Of a stretch of 64,000 nucleotides of DNA, positions 56,000 through 64,000 are shown in pieces; position 1 is the first letter of the stretch, and each line of letters opens with the position of its first letter. The notes under the pieces were generated by a model that searched no databases, was not told the DNA's origin, and worked only from the letters and a program-made list of their open reading frames with translations. The DNA lies in the NCBI RefSeq assembly GCF_000689375.1, contig NZ_CBQZ010000001.1, positions 1 to 64,000 of the forward strand, written 5' to 3'. The position numbers and the translations under genes were made by a program. The stretch comes from Cardinium endosymbiont cBtQ1 of Bemisia tabaci. GTDB lineage: Bacteria; Bacteroidota; Bacteroidia; Cytophagales; Amoebophilaceae.

Positions 56000-57467
56000 T
56001 TACAGCCCGTTTTCTTGTTGAATAGATTTAACCATATCAAGAGGCTTGTTTAGTTTGTTAGTTGTCCTGCGTAACAAATAGTGTACAACAATCATCACCA
56101 GCCCATTTATCAACATACAAGGTACGTGTCCAGTAGCCGTACCCACTATAGAGACCATCCATTTTTGCCAAGCCAACATAGATAGTAGGCCAGTAGCCAT
56201 CCCTATTAAACCAACAGAAGACGAAGTACGGAGCCCTAAAACAGCTAAAATAAATGGGGCTATTATTACTGGAACATAGAAACGCAAATACCACATAAGG
56301 ATGTTGTATAAGGTAGATGTAGGAAGATTAAAAGCTAAAACGATAGTGAATAGGGACACAACAAACAGCGCTACACGAAAGGCTTGAAGTTGGTGGAAGT
56401 AGAGAAACCTTCTGAAACAACCTATACTTTTGGGTATATCATAAGCCAACATAATACTAGCAACATGTAACCTAGAATCAACGGTAGACATAGCGAAAGA
56501 TAACATAACAATAGAAACTATTGTTTTTAAAGGATAGGAAGCATTAGCAAGAAAATGATTCCAAATAGCTTTAGAGGGTACATGGGGGAAGCAGACAAAA
56601 ACCAATAGACCAACTACTATAATACATGCTGCAATAACACTAGAAAAAATAGCAGCACATAAGCATGCTTTTCTTGCTTGAGCGGGACTCTTACACATGT
56701 ATACATGTTGCACAAGATAGGGCCCCACACCAGCAACCAAATTGGTAAGGTAACTAAGTATAGTTGGTACTACTTTTCTACCAGAGGGTATAATATTATA
56801 AAGTCCAAATTGTTTTTGCGATTTGAGAAAATCAATAATTTCAATGATTGGGGTCCTTATCTTTTTGAACACTAACCAAGCTACTACAACTATAAAGATA
56901 GAAAAAACGATAGATTGCCATACATCTGTAAAGGCAATAGCACGTGCACCTCCAAATATAGCATAAATCACCATAACGAGCGTAATCAGTATAGTAATGG
57001 TTAATGGCCGACCTGAAGGTAGAAAAAGGCTAACTGTATCAGACATAATCCGAACTTGTAAAGAGATAGTAATACTTGCATTACAAACTTCAAATAAAGC
57101 AGTAATCAGTCGTGCATAACGACCATAGGCACTATCCATGGTCTCTGGCATTGATAGGTGATAGATGAACTTGGACATACGCCCTGCTAACCAACTTAAG
57201 AGCAATAAAGGACAAAGTGCAATTACCATTCTATAAACTATATACCAGACCCCTTTAGAAGCATATGTGATAATTTGTGTTAGTAACGTCGATGAACAAA
57301 TAACAGGCTACTATAGTAGCGACTATAGTAGCTGTATCAAATTGTTTATAGCCAACGGCATGCTCCCCAAAGCTGATAGCCCTTTTGGTTAAAGAACAAA
57401 AAGAAACTATTAAAGTACATAGTAAAAAAATTACTAGTACAGGTAAGGAAAAATCAAGCGAGATCAT
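56000..57467 (-). pseudogene. Sodium:solute symporter, frameshifted paralogue
   Basis: The minus strand starts at 57467 (M-I-S-L-D-F-S-L-P) and aligns throughout with the intact symporter at 46751-48208. Around 57285-57300, where the intact protein has Y-Y-G-G-G-T-M-M, the frame shifts; the first frame ends at 57255 while the second continues as T-Q-I-I-T-Y-A-S-K-G-V-W-Y to 56000. The rest is open, with A-I-F-G-G-A-R-A-I-A-F-T-D-V-W-Q and A-M-S-T-V-D-S-R-L. The G-G-G-T residues at the lesion are lost. Its start overlaps the stop of the ankyrin gene by four bases (ATGA). Confidence 0.85.
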
Positions 57468-58873
57468 TGGAATTCTGTATTATAAAGCATAAGATGTAAT
57501 ACTTCCTTATGAAATTCGTAAACGGATTTGTAATCAATATGGAAATGTTTCATTAATAACTCAAATTCTTGTTCTGCGTCGTAAATATCAACTTTAATAG
57601 TACCTTTAACATGAATAGTTGATTCGTTAGAAGGAGTATCCTTAGCATACTCCTCTCTTAGCTTTGTCAAGAGAGGACGCCAAGTTTCGCTGCTAGTTCT
57701 AAATTGTTCTACATGGCTGCATTCTTTTACAAACTTGAGCATGTGTTCCATCAATTCTGGACTGTTATTTAAACTCAACCTTTCAGATAGATATTGTACC
57801 ATTTTACTTTTAAATTCATCTTTTGGTAGATTGTGTTGCATAAAACGCAGAAGGTAACCATCACCTTTATTAGTAGTATGGAATCGTAAAAAAGAGAATA
57901 TAAAATCACTAAATCCTACAATATTATTTATTTTTTTAAGTAATTTCTTATAACAATCTGAGGTCTCTTCTCTACATGCTAAGTTAAATAAGAGTTTGGA
58001 TTTACTGGTAAAAAATGATAGTGCTTGTTGTTCAGCCATACATTTAGTGTTTCCAAAATGGCTATAAGGGTGGAGGGTAATACACTGCTTGAACTCGTCT
58101 AAGACCAAATCCAATTTGGCATCATCCTTGCTTTGTATTGCGATGCTTAGTGCTATATCTAAAAAATCTAGCTTGTCCTTATTATTGTGGCAAGTAAGTT
58201 GGAATCCAGCACACTTATGGGTAGTCTGTAACAAACACTTGAGCACGCTTAAGTTCCCTTTTTTCATGGCAACCATCAGAGGTGTTTCGTGAGCATAACT
58301 CTTACGTAATAATTCACTATTACTATTACTACGTTCTTGTTGTATTTTTGTGTTCTCTGTTTCTATATCATCTTCGTTACTTTTCCAGCCCTTTAAGAAA
58401 TCTAATAGTTTTCCCTTTATTTTGCAAATATCGATGGAGTTCTTGCTTAAGAGTAAAGGCCTCATCTTATCTAATAAAAACGCCATAATAGTTGCTTCCG
58501 CATTTTCATTCCCTTTATTTATACTTGCTGCTATATGTAGACATGTATTTCCGTCTGGATCAGTCTCACAGAGGTTTACAATACCTACCCCCTCAAAAAA
58601 CTTATCTTGTAACAATTTTTTTACTTCATTTACATTACTTTGTTGTATTGCTTCAAAAAGTTCTTGAGTCAGCTGACTCAAAGATGAAGCTGATGGGATA
58701 GCAGGTTTACTACGTTTAGAAGGCCTATCTTCGCCAGAATCCGGGTTTATTTTCCTTTTGTAATAGTCATAGCTGCCATTTAACTTACTACAAGCGAAAA
58801 GCAAACAACCAACCATATAGGTTGGTAACCCAAAACTGAAAAACTTGGTATAGTATTTTATCTTCATAATCAT
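57464..58873 (-). CDS. Ankyrin-repeat lipoprotein with basic motif near N-terminus
   Basis: 469 residues. Hydrophobic segment about 11-27 with lipobox L-F-A-C (Cys28), then K-R-K at 39-41 and K-R-S-K-P at 53-57, spaced like a bipartite nuclear localisation signal. Ankyrin-like units follow (G-N-T-C-L-H-I-A-A near 108 and E-T-P-L-M-V-A-M-K-K-G-N-L-S-V-L near 197); the second half is helical without clear repeats. It is the paralogue in context of the lipoprotein at 44831: both are followed by an SSS symporter, here with an ATGA overlap. Alternative starts at M3 are equally plausible. Host interaction is inferred. Confidence 0.75.
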   Translation of the reverse strand: MIMKIKYYTKFFSFGLPTYMVGCLLFACSKLNGSYDYYKRKINPDSGEDRPSKRSKPAIPSASSLSQLTQELFEAIQQSNVNEVKKLLQDKFFEGVGIVNLCETDPDGNTCLHIAASINKGNENAEATIMAFLLDKMRPLLLSKNSIDICKIKGKLLDFLKGWKSNEDDIETENTKIQQERSNSNSELLRKSYAHETPLMVAMKKGNLSVLKCLLQTTHKCAGFQLTCHNNKDKLDFLDIALSIAIQSKDDAKLDLVLDEFKQCITLHPYSHFGNTKCMAEQQALSFFTSKSKLLFNLACREETSDCYKKLLKKINNIVGFSDFIFSFLRFHTTNKGDGYLLRFMQHNLPKDEFKSKMVQYLSERLSLNNSPELMEHMLKFVKECSHVEQFRTSSETWRPLLTKLREEYAKDTPSNESTIHVKGTIKVDIYDAEQEFELLMKHFHIDYKSVYEFHKEVLHLMLYNTEFQ

Positions 58874-58974
58874 GAGAAAATTTAATATGTTATGTAGCTA
58901 ATTATACCAGTTAAAAAACAATCTAATTTCATGGGATGAACCATCAGAGTAAGCGAGTAATTTAGAGTAAGCAA

Positions 58975-59050
58975 CTTCATCCAAGCTATGCTAGCAGGCC
59001 GGTAACTATACCTACTAAAGCAGCAAAGGAGGAAGTACGGAACCCTAAAA
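58975..59050 (-). pseudogene. Third symporter remnant (C-terminal fragment)
   Basis: On the minus strand the sequence reads F-R-T/V-S-S-F-A-A-L-V-G-I-V-T-G-L-L-A and aligns with codons of the symporter at 56175-56235 (L-R-T-S-S-S-V-G-L-I-G-M-A-T-G-L-L-S), including the shared GAAGTACGGA and CCCTAAAA bases. It is about 25 codons long and lies just upstream of the ankyrin gene, as if a tandem ankyrin-symporter repeat had been deleted down to its end. Confidence 0.6.
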
Positions 59051-59078
59051 ACGTCAATTCTGGATTAGAATTGACGTT
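59050..59078. repeat. Perfect palindrome made of two IS982-type ends
   Basis: AACGTCAATTC (59050-59060), seven bases TGGATTA, and GAATTGACGTT (59068-59078). The left half plus loop matches IS982-type ends (AACGTCAGTTTTGGATTA). Similar ends occur at 729, 1475 and 16231. Confidence 0.65.
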
Positions 59079-59225
59079 AATATATCACTAATATATCACT
59101 TTTTTCTCAGGAGTAATACGAGTGTTTTGGTTGGGTATATCTTGGACATCAAATAATTGAATGATATGTAAAAAAGTAGTATCTTGTACGCAAAGAAAGC
59201 ATTTAAAACATTTAATTCCATTCAT

Positions 59226-59492
59226 ATGGCAAATCACAAATCAGCTGAAAAACGCATAAGATCAAATCATACTAAGTATCTTCGCAATCGTTATCAGCTA
59301 AAAACATGTAGAACCTTTATGAAAAAGGTGGGTAATTTTACAGATAAAACCGCTGCAGAGCAGTTGTTACCTAAGGTTTTTTCTATGTTAGATAGGCTAG
59401 CAGCAAAAAATATTCTGCACAAAAATAAAAGTGCCAATAGTAAAGCTAAGCTCGCTAGATATGTCAATAGGTTAACTGCAGCTGTAGCCTAA
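59226..59492 (+). CDS. rpsT: 30S ribosomal protein S20
   Basis: S20 starts M-A-N-H-K-S-A-E-K-R-I-R at 59226; an in-frame ATG 42 bases upstream adds an unrelated leader and is rejected. The 88-residue protein is lysine-rich and helical with N-K-S-A-N-S-K-A-K-L-A-R near its end, as expected. radC follows after 13 bases. Confidence 0.95.
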   Translation: MANHKSAEKRIRSNHTKYLRNRYQLKTCRTFMKKVGNFTDKTAAEQLLPKVFSMLDRLAAKNILHKNKSANSKAKLARYVNRLTAAVA

Positions 59493-59505
59493 TTGCTTAA
59501 ATGAT

Positions 59506-60213
59506 ATGGCACCAGAGATGTACGCAACAGTTCCGCTCAAGATTCAAGACTGGGCGCCTCAAGATCGGCCAAGGGAGAAGCTACTACAAAAGGGAGCGGC
59601 AGCCTTAACCGATGCGGAGCTTTTAGCTGTTCTTATAGGCTCTGGTACACGTAACACAAGTGTTGTAATGCTGGCACAGCATATCTTAAAAATGAATGGC
59701 AATAGTCTTCAAGAGTTGGCCAAACGTTCTGTACAAGAATTACAGCGGTTTAGGGGTATAGGGGCAGCAAAGGCAATTGCTATTGTTTGTGCTATGGAAC
59801 TTACTCGTAGGCGAACCGATGAGCCATTTCGAAAAAAAGAACTGGTTAACAGTTCTTTTAAAGCTTATAAACTACTACAGCCAGATTTAACCGATAAATC
59901 TATAGAGGAGTTCTGGATCTTGTTGCTCAATAGGGCAAACTATCTTATCAAGAAAATAAAGGTCAGCACTGGGGGCACTAGTAGAACTATTGTAGATGCT
60001 AAGTGCTTATTTAGATTGGTGCTAGACCATCAAGCTGTTTCTATTATATTGGCACACAATCATCCTTCTGGCAATACGGTTCCAAGTACTGCTGATATTG
60101 AATTAACTAACTCCCTTGACAAAGCTGGGAAATTGCTTGATATAGCCGTTTTAGACCATATTATATTTACAGATAGAAATTATTTCAGTTTTTCTGATGA
60201 AGGAATGCTTTGA
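59506..60213 (+). CDS. radC: RadC-family JAB/JAMM protein
   Basis: 235 residues: an N-terminal helix-hairpin-helix-like region (L-L-A-V-L-I-G-S-G-T near 39-48, L-Q-R-F-R-G-I-G-A-A-K near 81-91) and a JAMM metalloprotease domain with H-N-H-P-S-G-N starting at H184 and a later D. Once linked to DNA repair, its function is not settled. Start could be M-A-P-E-M or the second Met at residue 5. It is complete and probably cotranscribed with rpsT. Confidence 0.92.
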   Translation: MAPEMYATVPLKIQDWAPQDRPREKLLQKGAAALTDAELLAVLIGSGTRNTSVVMLAQHILKMNGNSLQELAKRSVQELQRFRGIGAAKAIAIVCAMELTRRRTDEPFRKKELVNSSFKAYKLLQPDLTDKSIEEFWILLLNRANYLIKKIKVSTGGTSRTIVDAKCLFRLVLDHQAVSIILAHNHPSGNTVPSTADIELTNSLDKAGKLLDIAVLDHIIFTDRNYFSFSDEGML

Positions 60214-60520
60214 GGTCATAGGTTCTAAAGTAGCTTTCTTGAGGAATAGTTGGTAAAAACCCTATATCCCAATAGGGTATATATTGACGATTGCTTTAAT
60301 GCTTTTTTAAGAATGTATAAAATACAATTAGCCATTCTTTTCTATAGATATGTTATCACCTTCTCCTTATCTTTGTAGGAGTTTAGTCGGTATCTTTAGA
60401 CTTATTCTCTTTCTACCACAATGAAGCACAATAAATATAATAGATGACTACTCTTCTTTTTAATTAACGTTATTTAAACTACCCCTAGCCTAGGGGCCGG
60501 CCATTAAATTAAAAGATTTC
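60214..60520. other. Intergenic region upstream of typA
   Basis: About 300 bp. TATCTTTG at 60368-60375 matches the TAnnTTTG promoter element, but no TTTG lies 19 bases upstream, so the typA promoter is only tentative. CCTATATCCC and its surroundings near 60260-60285 form a weak inverted repeat that could end the radC transcript. Confidence 0.35.
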
Positions 60521-62338
60521 ATGCAATCGTTACGTAATATTGCCATTATAGCACACGTAGACCACGGAAAAACTACCTTATTAGACAACTTATTAAAGCA
60601 AAGTGGAACATTTAGATCCCATCAGGAAGTAGCCGAGCGGGTTATGGACTCTAATGATTTAGAGCGAGAACGTGGCATTACGATTTTGGCCAAGTGTACC
60701 TCTTTAGTTTGGAAAGATACCCGCATCAATATTGTAGACACACCTGGCCATGCTGACTTTGGCGGAGAAGTAGAACGCATCTTGAGTATGGTAGATGGTG
60801 TAGTCTTATTGGTAGATGCTGCAGAAGGAACCATGCCCCAAACTAAATTCGTTTTAAGTAAAGCTTTAAAGCTAGGATTACGTCCTATTGTAGTGGTTAA
60901 TAAGATTGATCGTGCGGATGCGCGTGTAGAAGAAGTGGAAGATGAAATCTTAGAACTGTTTATGGCACTTGAGGCTACAGAGGCGCAATTTAACTTTCCT
61001 ACCGCCTATGCTTCTGGCAGAGCAGGTTGGGCTAGTAGAACATTAGATGGTGAACGAAAAGATTTATCCCCCTTATTTGATCTAATCCTAGACCATGTAC
61101 CTGCCCCAACTGTAGATTTAAATGATGATTTTTCCATGCTTATAACAGCAAGGGAATATGACCCTTATTTAGGTCGTATGCTCACAGGACGTATCTTCAC
61201 GGGTAGCTTGAAAGTACAGCAGGCCATTAAAGCACTGAATAAGGATAATGCAGTGGTAGAAAATGGTAAGGTTACAAAAATTATGGCTTTCCGGGGTATG
61301 GAACATGTACCCATTGAAACAGCATATGCTGGTGATATTATTGCCATTGCAGGGATGCAACGGGCCAACGTAGCGGATACTATTTGTGCGCCTACAGTGA
61401 TCAAAGCTTTACCTGCGACTCCTATAGATCCACCTACACTGGCCATTAATTTTTCAGTAAATGATTCTCCACTCGCTGGAAAAGAAGGCAATAAGGTCAC
61501 TTTTAATGCCCTACGTGATAGGCTTATGCGTGAACTTGAATCAAACGTATCAATCCAAGTAACAGAAAGTCCTAATAAAGATTCTTTTGAAGTAGCAGGA
61601 CGTGGTGAATTACAGTTAGGGGTTTTAATAGAAACTATGAGAAGAGAGGGATTTGAACTTTCCATTAGTAGACCTCGTGTATTGATTAAATTAGGACCTA
61701 ATGGTGAAAAACTAGAGCCATTAGAAGAAATACAAATAGAAGTAGATGATGCATTTTCAGGCACTGTAATTGAATCTATGAATGTGCGAAAAGCAGAGAT
61801 GAACGACCTGCGTCCAGTAGGTGGGGGCAAAACACGTATTGTTTTTGTTGGGCCATCACGTGGGTTAATTGGTTATTATGGCACTTTTCTTACTGAAACT
61901 AGGGGTACCGGTATTATGAATAGGACCTTCCATAGTTATGGTCCCTATCGTGGAACCATTACTGGCCGGCGCAATGGGGTACTGATTGCAATGGGTATGG
62001 GCGATGCAGTTGCCTATGCTCTTTTTAATTTAGCAGACCGAGGTAAAATGTTTATCGGTCCAGGTGAAAAGGTCTACGGTGGGATGATTGTAGGAGAACA
62101 CAATAGGGATAATGATCTAGAAGTAAACTTATTAAAAGGAAAACAGCTTACGAATATGCGCGCATCAAGCTCAGACGAATCCATCCGATTAAGTCCACCG
62201 ATTGTGATGACATTAGAAGAAGCAATTACTTATATAAAACATGATGAACGTGTAGAGGTTACACCGCAATCTATCCGTTTACGAAAAGCTATATTGGATC
62301 CTAATCAACGAAAAAGAGCTTCTAAATCACATTACTAG
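60521..62338 (+). CDS. typA: Ribosome-associated GTPase TypA/BipA
   Basis: A translational GTPase of 605 residues involved in ribosome assembly and stress adaptation. The G domain shows H-V-D-H-G-K-T-T (G1, near 11-18), E-R-E-R-G-I-T-I-L (G2 region), D-T-P-G-H-A-D-F-G (G3, near 74-82) and N-K-I-D (G4, near 127-130). The EF-G-like domains and the BipA-specific C-terminal domain follow. The length is usual for the family. No frameshift. Confidence 0.96.
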   Translation: MQSLRNIAIIAHVDHGKTTLLDNLLKQSGTFRSHQEVAERVMDSNDLERERGITILAKCTSLVWKDTRINIVDTPGHADFGGEVERILSMVDGVVLLVDAAEGTMPQTKFVLSKALKLGLRPIVVVNKIDRADARVEEVEDEILELFMALEATEAQFNFPTAYASGRAGWASRTLDGERKDLSPLFDLILDHVPAPTVDLNDDFSMLITAREYDPYLGRMLTGRIFTGSLKVQQAIKALNKDNAVVENGKVTKIMAFRGMEHVPIETAYAGDIIAIAGMQRANVADTICAPTVIKALPATPIDPPTLAINFSVNDSPLAGKEGNKVTFNALRDRLMRELESNVSIQVTESPNKDSFEVAGRGELQLGVLIETMRREGFELSISRPRVLIKLGPNGEKLEPLEEIQIEVDDAFSGTVIESMNVRKAEMNDLRPVGGGKTRIVFVGPSRGLIGYYGTFLTETRGTGIMNRTFHSYGPYRGTITGRRNGVLIAMGMGDAVAYALFNLADRGKMFIGPGEKVYGGMIVGEHNRDNDLEVNLLKGKQLTNMRASSSDESIRLSPPIVMTLEEAITYIKHDERVEVTPQSIRLRKAILDPNQRKRASKSHY

Positions 62339-62463
62339 TAAAAATCAACGCCTGGGATAAAAAAGTAGAGCAAACAGCTTTGTACAGCTTTTTTTGCAAT
62401 GGCTGTGGTGTGGCAGCGTAGGCAAAAAATAAACAACGCCCCTTGTAAAATAGTTGTGATCAG

Positions 62464-62553
62464 AAAACGCTCCTTATAGCTGAATAGAAAAACAGCCTGT
62501 TCAAAGCCCGCGTAGCGGGCAAGTTCTGTTTTTCCAGCTGTAAGGAGCGTTTT
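62464..62553. repeat. 90-bp hairpin-forming inverted repeat
   Basis: The outer arms AAAACGCTCCTTA (62464-62476) and TAAGGAGCGTTTT (62541-62553) pair perfectly. The next segments AGCTG/CAGCT and AAAAACAG/CTGTTTTT also pair, and the centre holds GCCCGC GTA GCGGGC. It is followed by Ts on the plus strand. It lies between the convergent typA and cvpA genes, so it may be a two-way terminator, or a small non-coding or mobile repeat. Confidence 0.75.
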
Positions 62554-62678
62554 TAGAAACTTTTTACCCAGGGCTTGATTTTTTTTACACTTTTTTATCA
62601 AGAAAAAAGTGTGATAAAATGCTTTATTGACGATTGTTGTGAACAGATACTTTATTTGCACGATGTGCTATGAGGGGA

Positions 62679-63200
62679 TCAATGACATTTCACTTTTAAT
62701 GAAGGCCATGCGCTAAGCAGATAGAGCTTACCCGTAACAGACTGTAAAATCTTTGGAACAATAGCTTCTAATAATGGGAACAACAGGCTATTATCTGTAT
62801 AGATACTGGGTAAAGGAGTAAGCTGTAAAAGGCGCCAATAGTAGATCAATAAGCTGATAAAGAATGCGACTTTACACAGCCCGAATAGTGCCCCTAGTAG
62901 GTTATCAAATATACCCAGCACAGCAATCACTAAAATGCCTTTTATTAATTTTATTAGGAAATAAATTACTCCTCCTCCTATAAAAAGCATCAGAACGGCC
63001 AAGCAAATAGGAAGGAAAGTAGCTAAAGCAGGTATTTTGTTTTTTATGATCGGTAGCAATGTATAAAATAAAGGAACACCTTTTATGCAACCCAATACCA
63101 CTAGAGCACAAGCAATTAGCTCTACGATAAACCCTTTTTTAAACCCATTATAGCTGCCCCAAATAAGGGGTATAATGAGTAAAACATCTAACCCATTCAT
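62679..63200 (-). CDS. CvpA-family inner-membrane protein
   Basis: A 173-residue protein with four hydrophobic helices. It begins M-N-G-L-D-V-L-L-I-I-P-L-I-W-G-S-Y-N-G-F-K-K-G-F-I, matching the CvpA start (D-x-x-x-x-x-x-x-x-x-x-G-x-x-x-G-F-x-x-G), and has N-L-L-G-A-L-F-G-L in the third segment. CvpA was first linked to colicin V export; its general role is unclear and related to envelope stress. It lies about 160 bp downstream of the SIMPL gene on the same strand. Confidence 0.88.
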   Translation of the reverse strand: MNGLDVLLIIPLIWGSYNGFKKGFIVELIACALVVLGCIKGVPLFYTLLPIIKNKIPALATFLPICLAVLMLFIGGGVIYFLIKLIKGILVIAVLGIFDNLLGALFGLCKVAFFISLLIYYWRLLQLTPLPSIYTDNSLLFPLLEAIVPKILQSVTGKLYLLSAWPSLKVKCH

Positions 63201-63362
63201 ACTTTTTATGGCATCAATTTAACAATATACGCTTAATATAGATCTATCGCTTTAGAGGAGGTATTGCGCTATATTTTTAACTATTCTGGGATATTATAAG
63301 CAAAAACTTCGTATAAATCTAAGCAGACAAAATAATAAACGAACTATTCGAACAGGTATTGG

Positions 63363-64000
63363 TTATTGAATAGCATATTGCATCTGAGTTACTACACGGA
63401 CCCGTTTTTTAGTAGGAATATGGGTATCTTCTATAGAAAAAGCACCTTGAGAAGCGCTACGCAATCTGCCTAAAGGAACATTTGCATCAATAGTAAACTG
63501 CTTTGCCGCTTTTCTAGCATTGATGGTAGCCTCTTGAATCATAGATGGCTTAATTTTATTTAAATCTGTGAAGATAAATTTAGCTGGTCCATCCCATCTA
63601 TGATAGGTTATGCAAACACCTAGTTTCATGAGCTCTTGAGACTTTTGTACAGTTTCATATAGTAAAAATACATTGGATGTATGTACAACGATTTCCATCT
63701 TTATTGAGCTCCCTACAGGCTGTGCCTCATTTTTTCCAAGATAGCGAAATTCTGGGGTACCATGTATAATTTCTTTATCTATAAAACCTTGTTGCTTTAG
63801 AAAAGCAAGTAATATTTCTGTTTGTTTTTTGATTTTCCTATTGACGCCCTCTAAATCACTATCTACTGCCTCAAACGGAATGGTCCATATACCTAGATTG
63901 GCATCGACTTCCCTTTCTGAAAGCCCTTTTACACTAACAGATGCTACTACATTTGAACGGGTGTAGTATAGTCCTAAAACAAAAATAATACTGCTTACTA
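63363..64000 (-). CDS. SIMPL-domain (DUF541) protein, partial
   Basis: The minus-strand frame is open from the window edge to a stop at 63363-63365, about 212 codons. It starts in a hydrophobic stretch (S-I-I-F-V-L-G-L-Y), probably a signal anchor, then S-V-S-V-K-G-L-S-E-R-E-V-D-A, the beginning of the SIMPL fold, and ends with V-T-Q-M-Q-Y-A. An ATG at 63698 lies inside the domain and is not the start; the real start lies beyond 64000. SIMPL proteins are periplasmic or outer-membrane-associated with no settled function. Confidence 0.85.
   Translation of the reverse strand, partial: VSSIIFVLGLYYTRSNVVASVSVKGLSEREVDANLGIWTIPFEAVDSDLEGVNRKIKKQTEILLAFLKQQGFIDKEIIHGTPEFRYLGKNEAQPVGSSIKMEIVVHTSNVFLLYETVQKSQELMKLGVCITYHRWDGPAKFIFTDLNKIKPSMIQEATINARKAAKQFTIDANVPLGRLRSASQGAFSIEDTHIPTKKRVRVVTQMQYAIQ

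Noticed and set aside
61165-61830. 221-codon minus-strand ORF
   Set aside because: It is the antisense shadow of typA, whose frame carries all GTPase motifs.
62335-62661. 108-codon minus-strand ORF between typA and cvpA
   Set aside because: It runs straight through the 90-bp hairpin, overlaps the end of typA, and has an odd composition (F, L, K, C rich) with no recognisable domain. The open frame is better explained by the repeat.

Overview
The window looks like part of the AT-rich genome of an obligate intracellular Bacteroidetes of the Amoebophilaceae type (Candidatus Cardinium / Candidatus Amoebophilus). This is inferred, not searched. The grounds are many decayed insertion sequences of several families, ankyrin-repeat proteins, a possible ubiquitin-protease-like lipoprotein, a 23S-5S rRNA unit with no 16S attached, a Bacteroidetes-type promoter (TTTG, 19 bases, TAnnTTTG) in front of the 23S gene, and housekeeping proteins of Bacteroidetes type (FabV, QueA, bactofilin, Mrp without a CxxC).

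Region 1 (1-2.7 kb) is IS debris: pieces of an IS5/DUF772-type element (called IS-A here), IS982, IS256 and an internally deleted IS3, around one small lipoprotein gene. Region 2 (2.7-6.8 kb) holds pdhA, a membrane TPR protein, recJ and a small ankyrin gene cut by IS-A. Region 3 (6.8-11.7 kb) is a mosaic of IS-A, IS1634, IS982 and a second IS5-type element (called IS-C here), with one tRNA-Arg. Region 4 (12-16.1 kb) holds a HIT protein, mrp, a secreted orphan and prfB with its programmed +1 frameshift. Region 5 (16.5-21.3 kb) is dominated by one 1497-residue NACHT plus ankyrin-repeat protein, the most striking gene here. Region 6 (21.7-26.4 kb) is an Rpn/PD-(D/E)XK transposase-like gene split by IS-C, which itself carries an IS-A copy and an intact IS982 copy, each with a recognisable target duplication.

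Region 7 (26.5-29.8 kb) is the 23S-5S rRNA unit with promoter and terminator. Regions 8 and 9 (29.9-64 kb) are almost free of IS and hold conserved genes: fabV, bactofilin plus M23 peptidase, tRNA-Val, tRNA-Leu, tsaC, yraN, queA, bamA, topA, a membrane MutS-family ATPase, tsaE, a ferredoxin-NADP reductase-like gene, sufB, rnc-fabF-acpP, rpsP, rpmA-rplU, rpsT, radC, typA, cvpA and a SIMPL protein. Among these lies a duplicated accessory cassette: an ankyrin lipoprotein with a basic, nuclear-localisation-like motif followed by a sodium:solute symporter. One copy is intact (44.8-48.2 kb), one has a frameshifted symporter (56.0-58.9 kb), and a third symporter remnant lies at 59.0 kb.

Together the genes show a host-dependent cell that keeps translation, replication/repair, tRNA modification, Fe-S assembly, part of fatty-acid synthesis and outer-membrane assembly. 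It devotes accessory coding space to probable host-interaction proteins and carries a heavy, mostly dead IS load.
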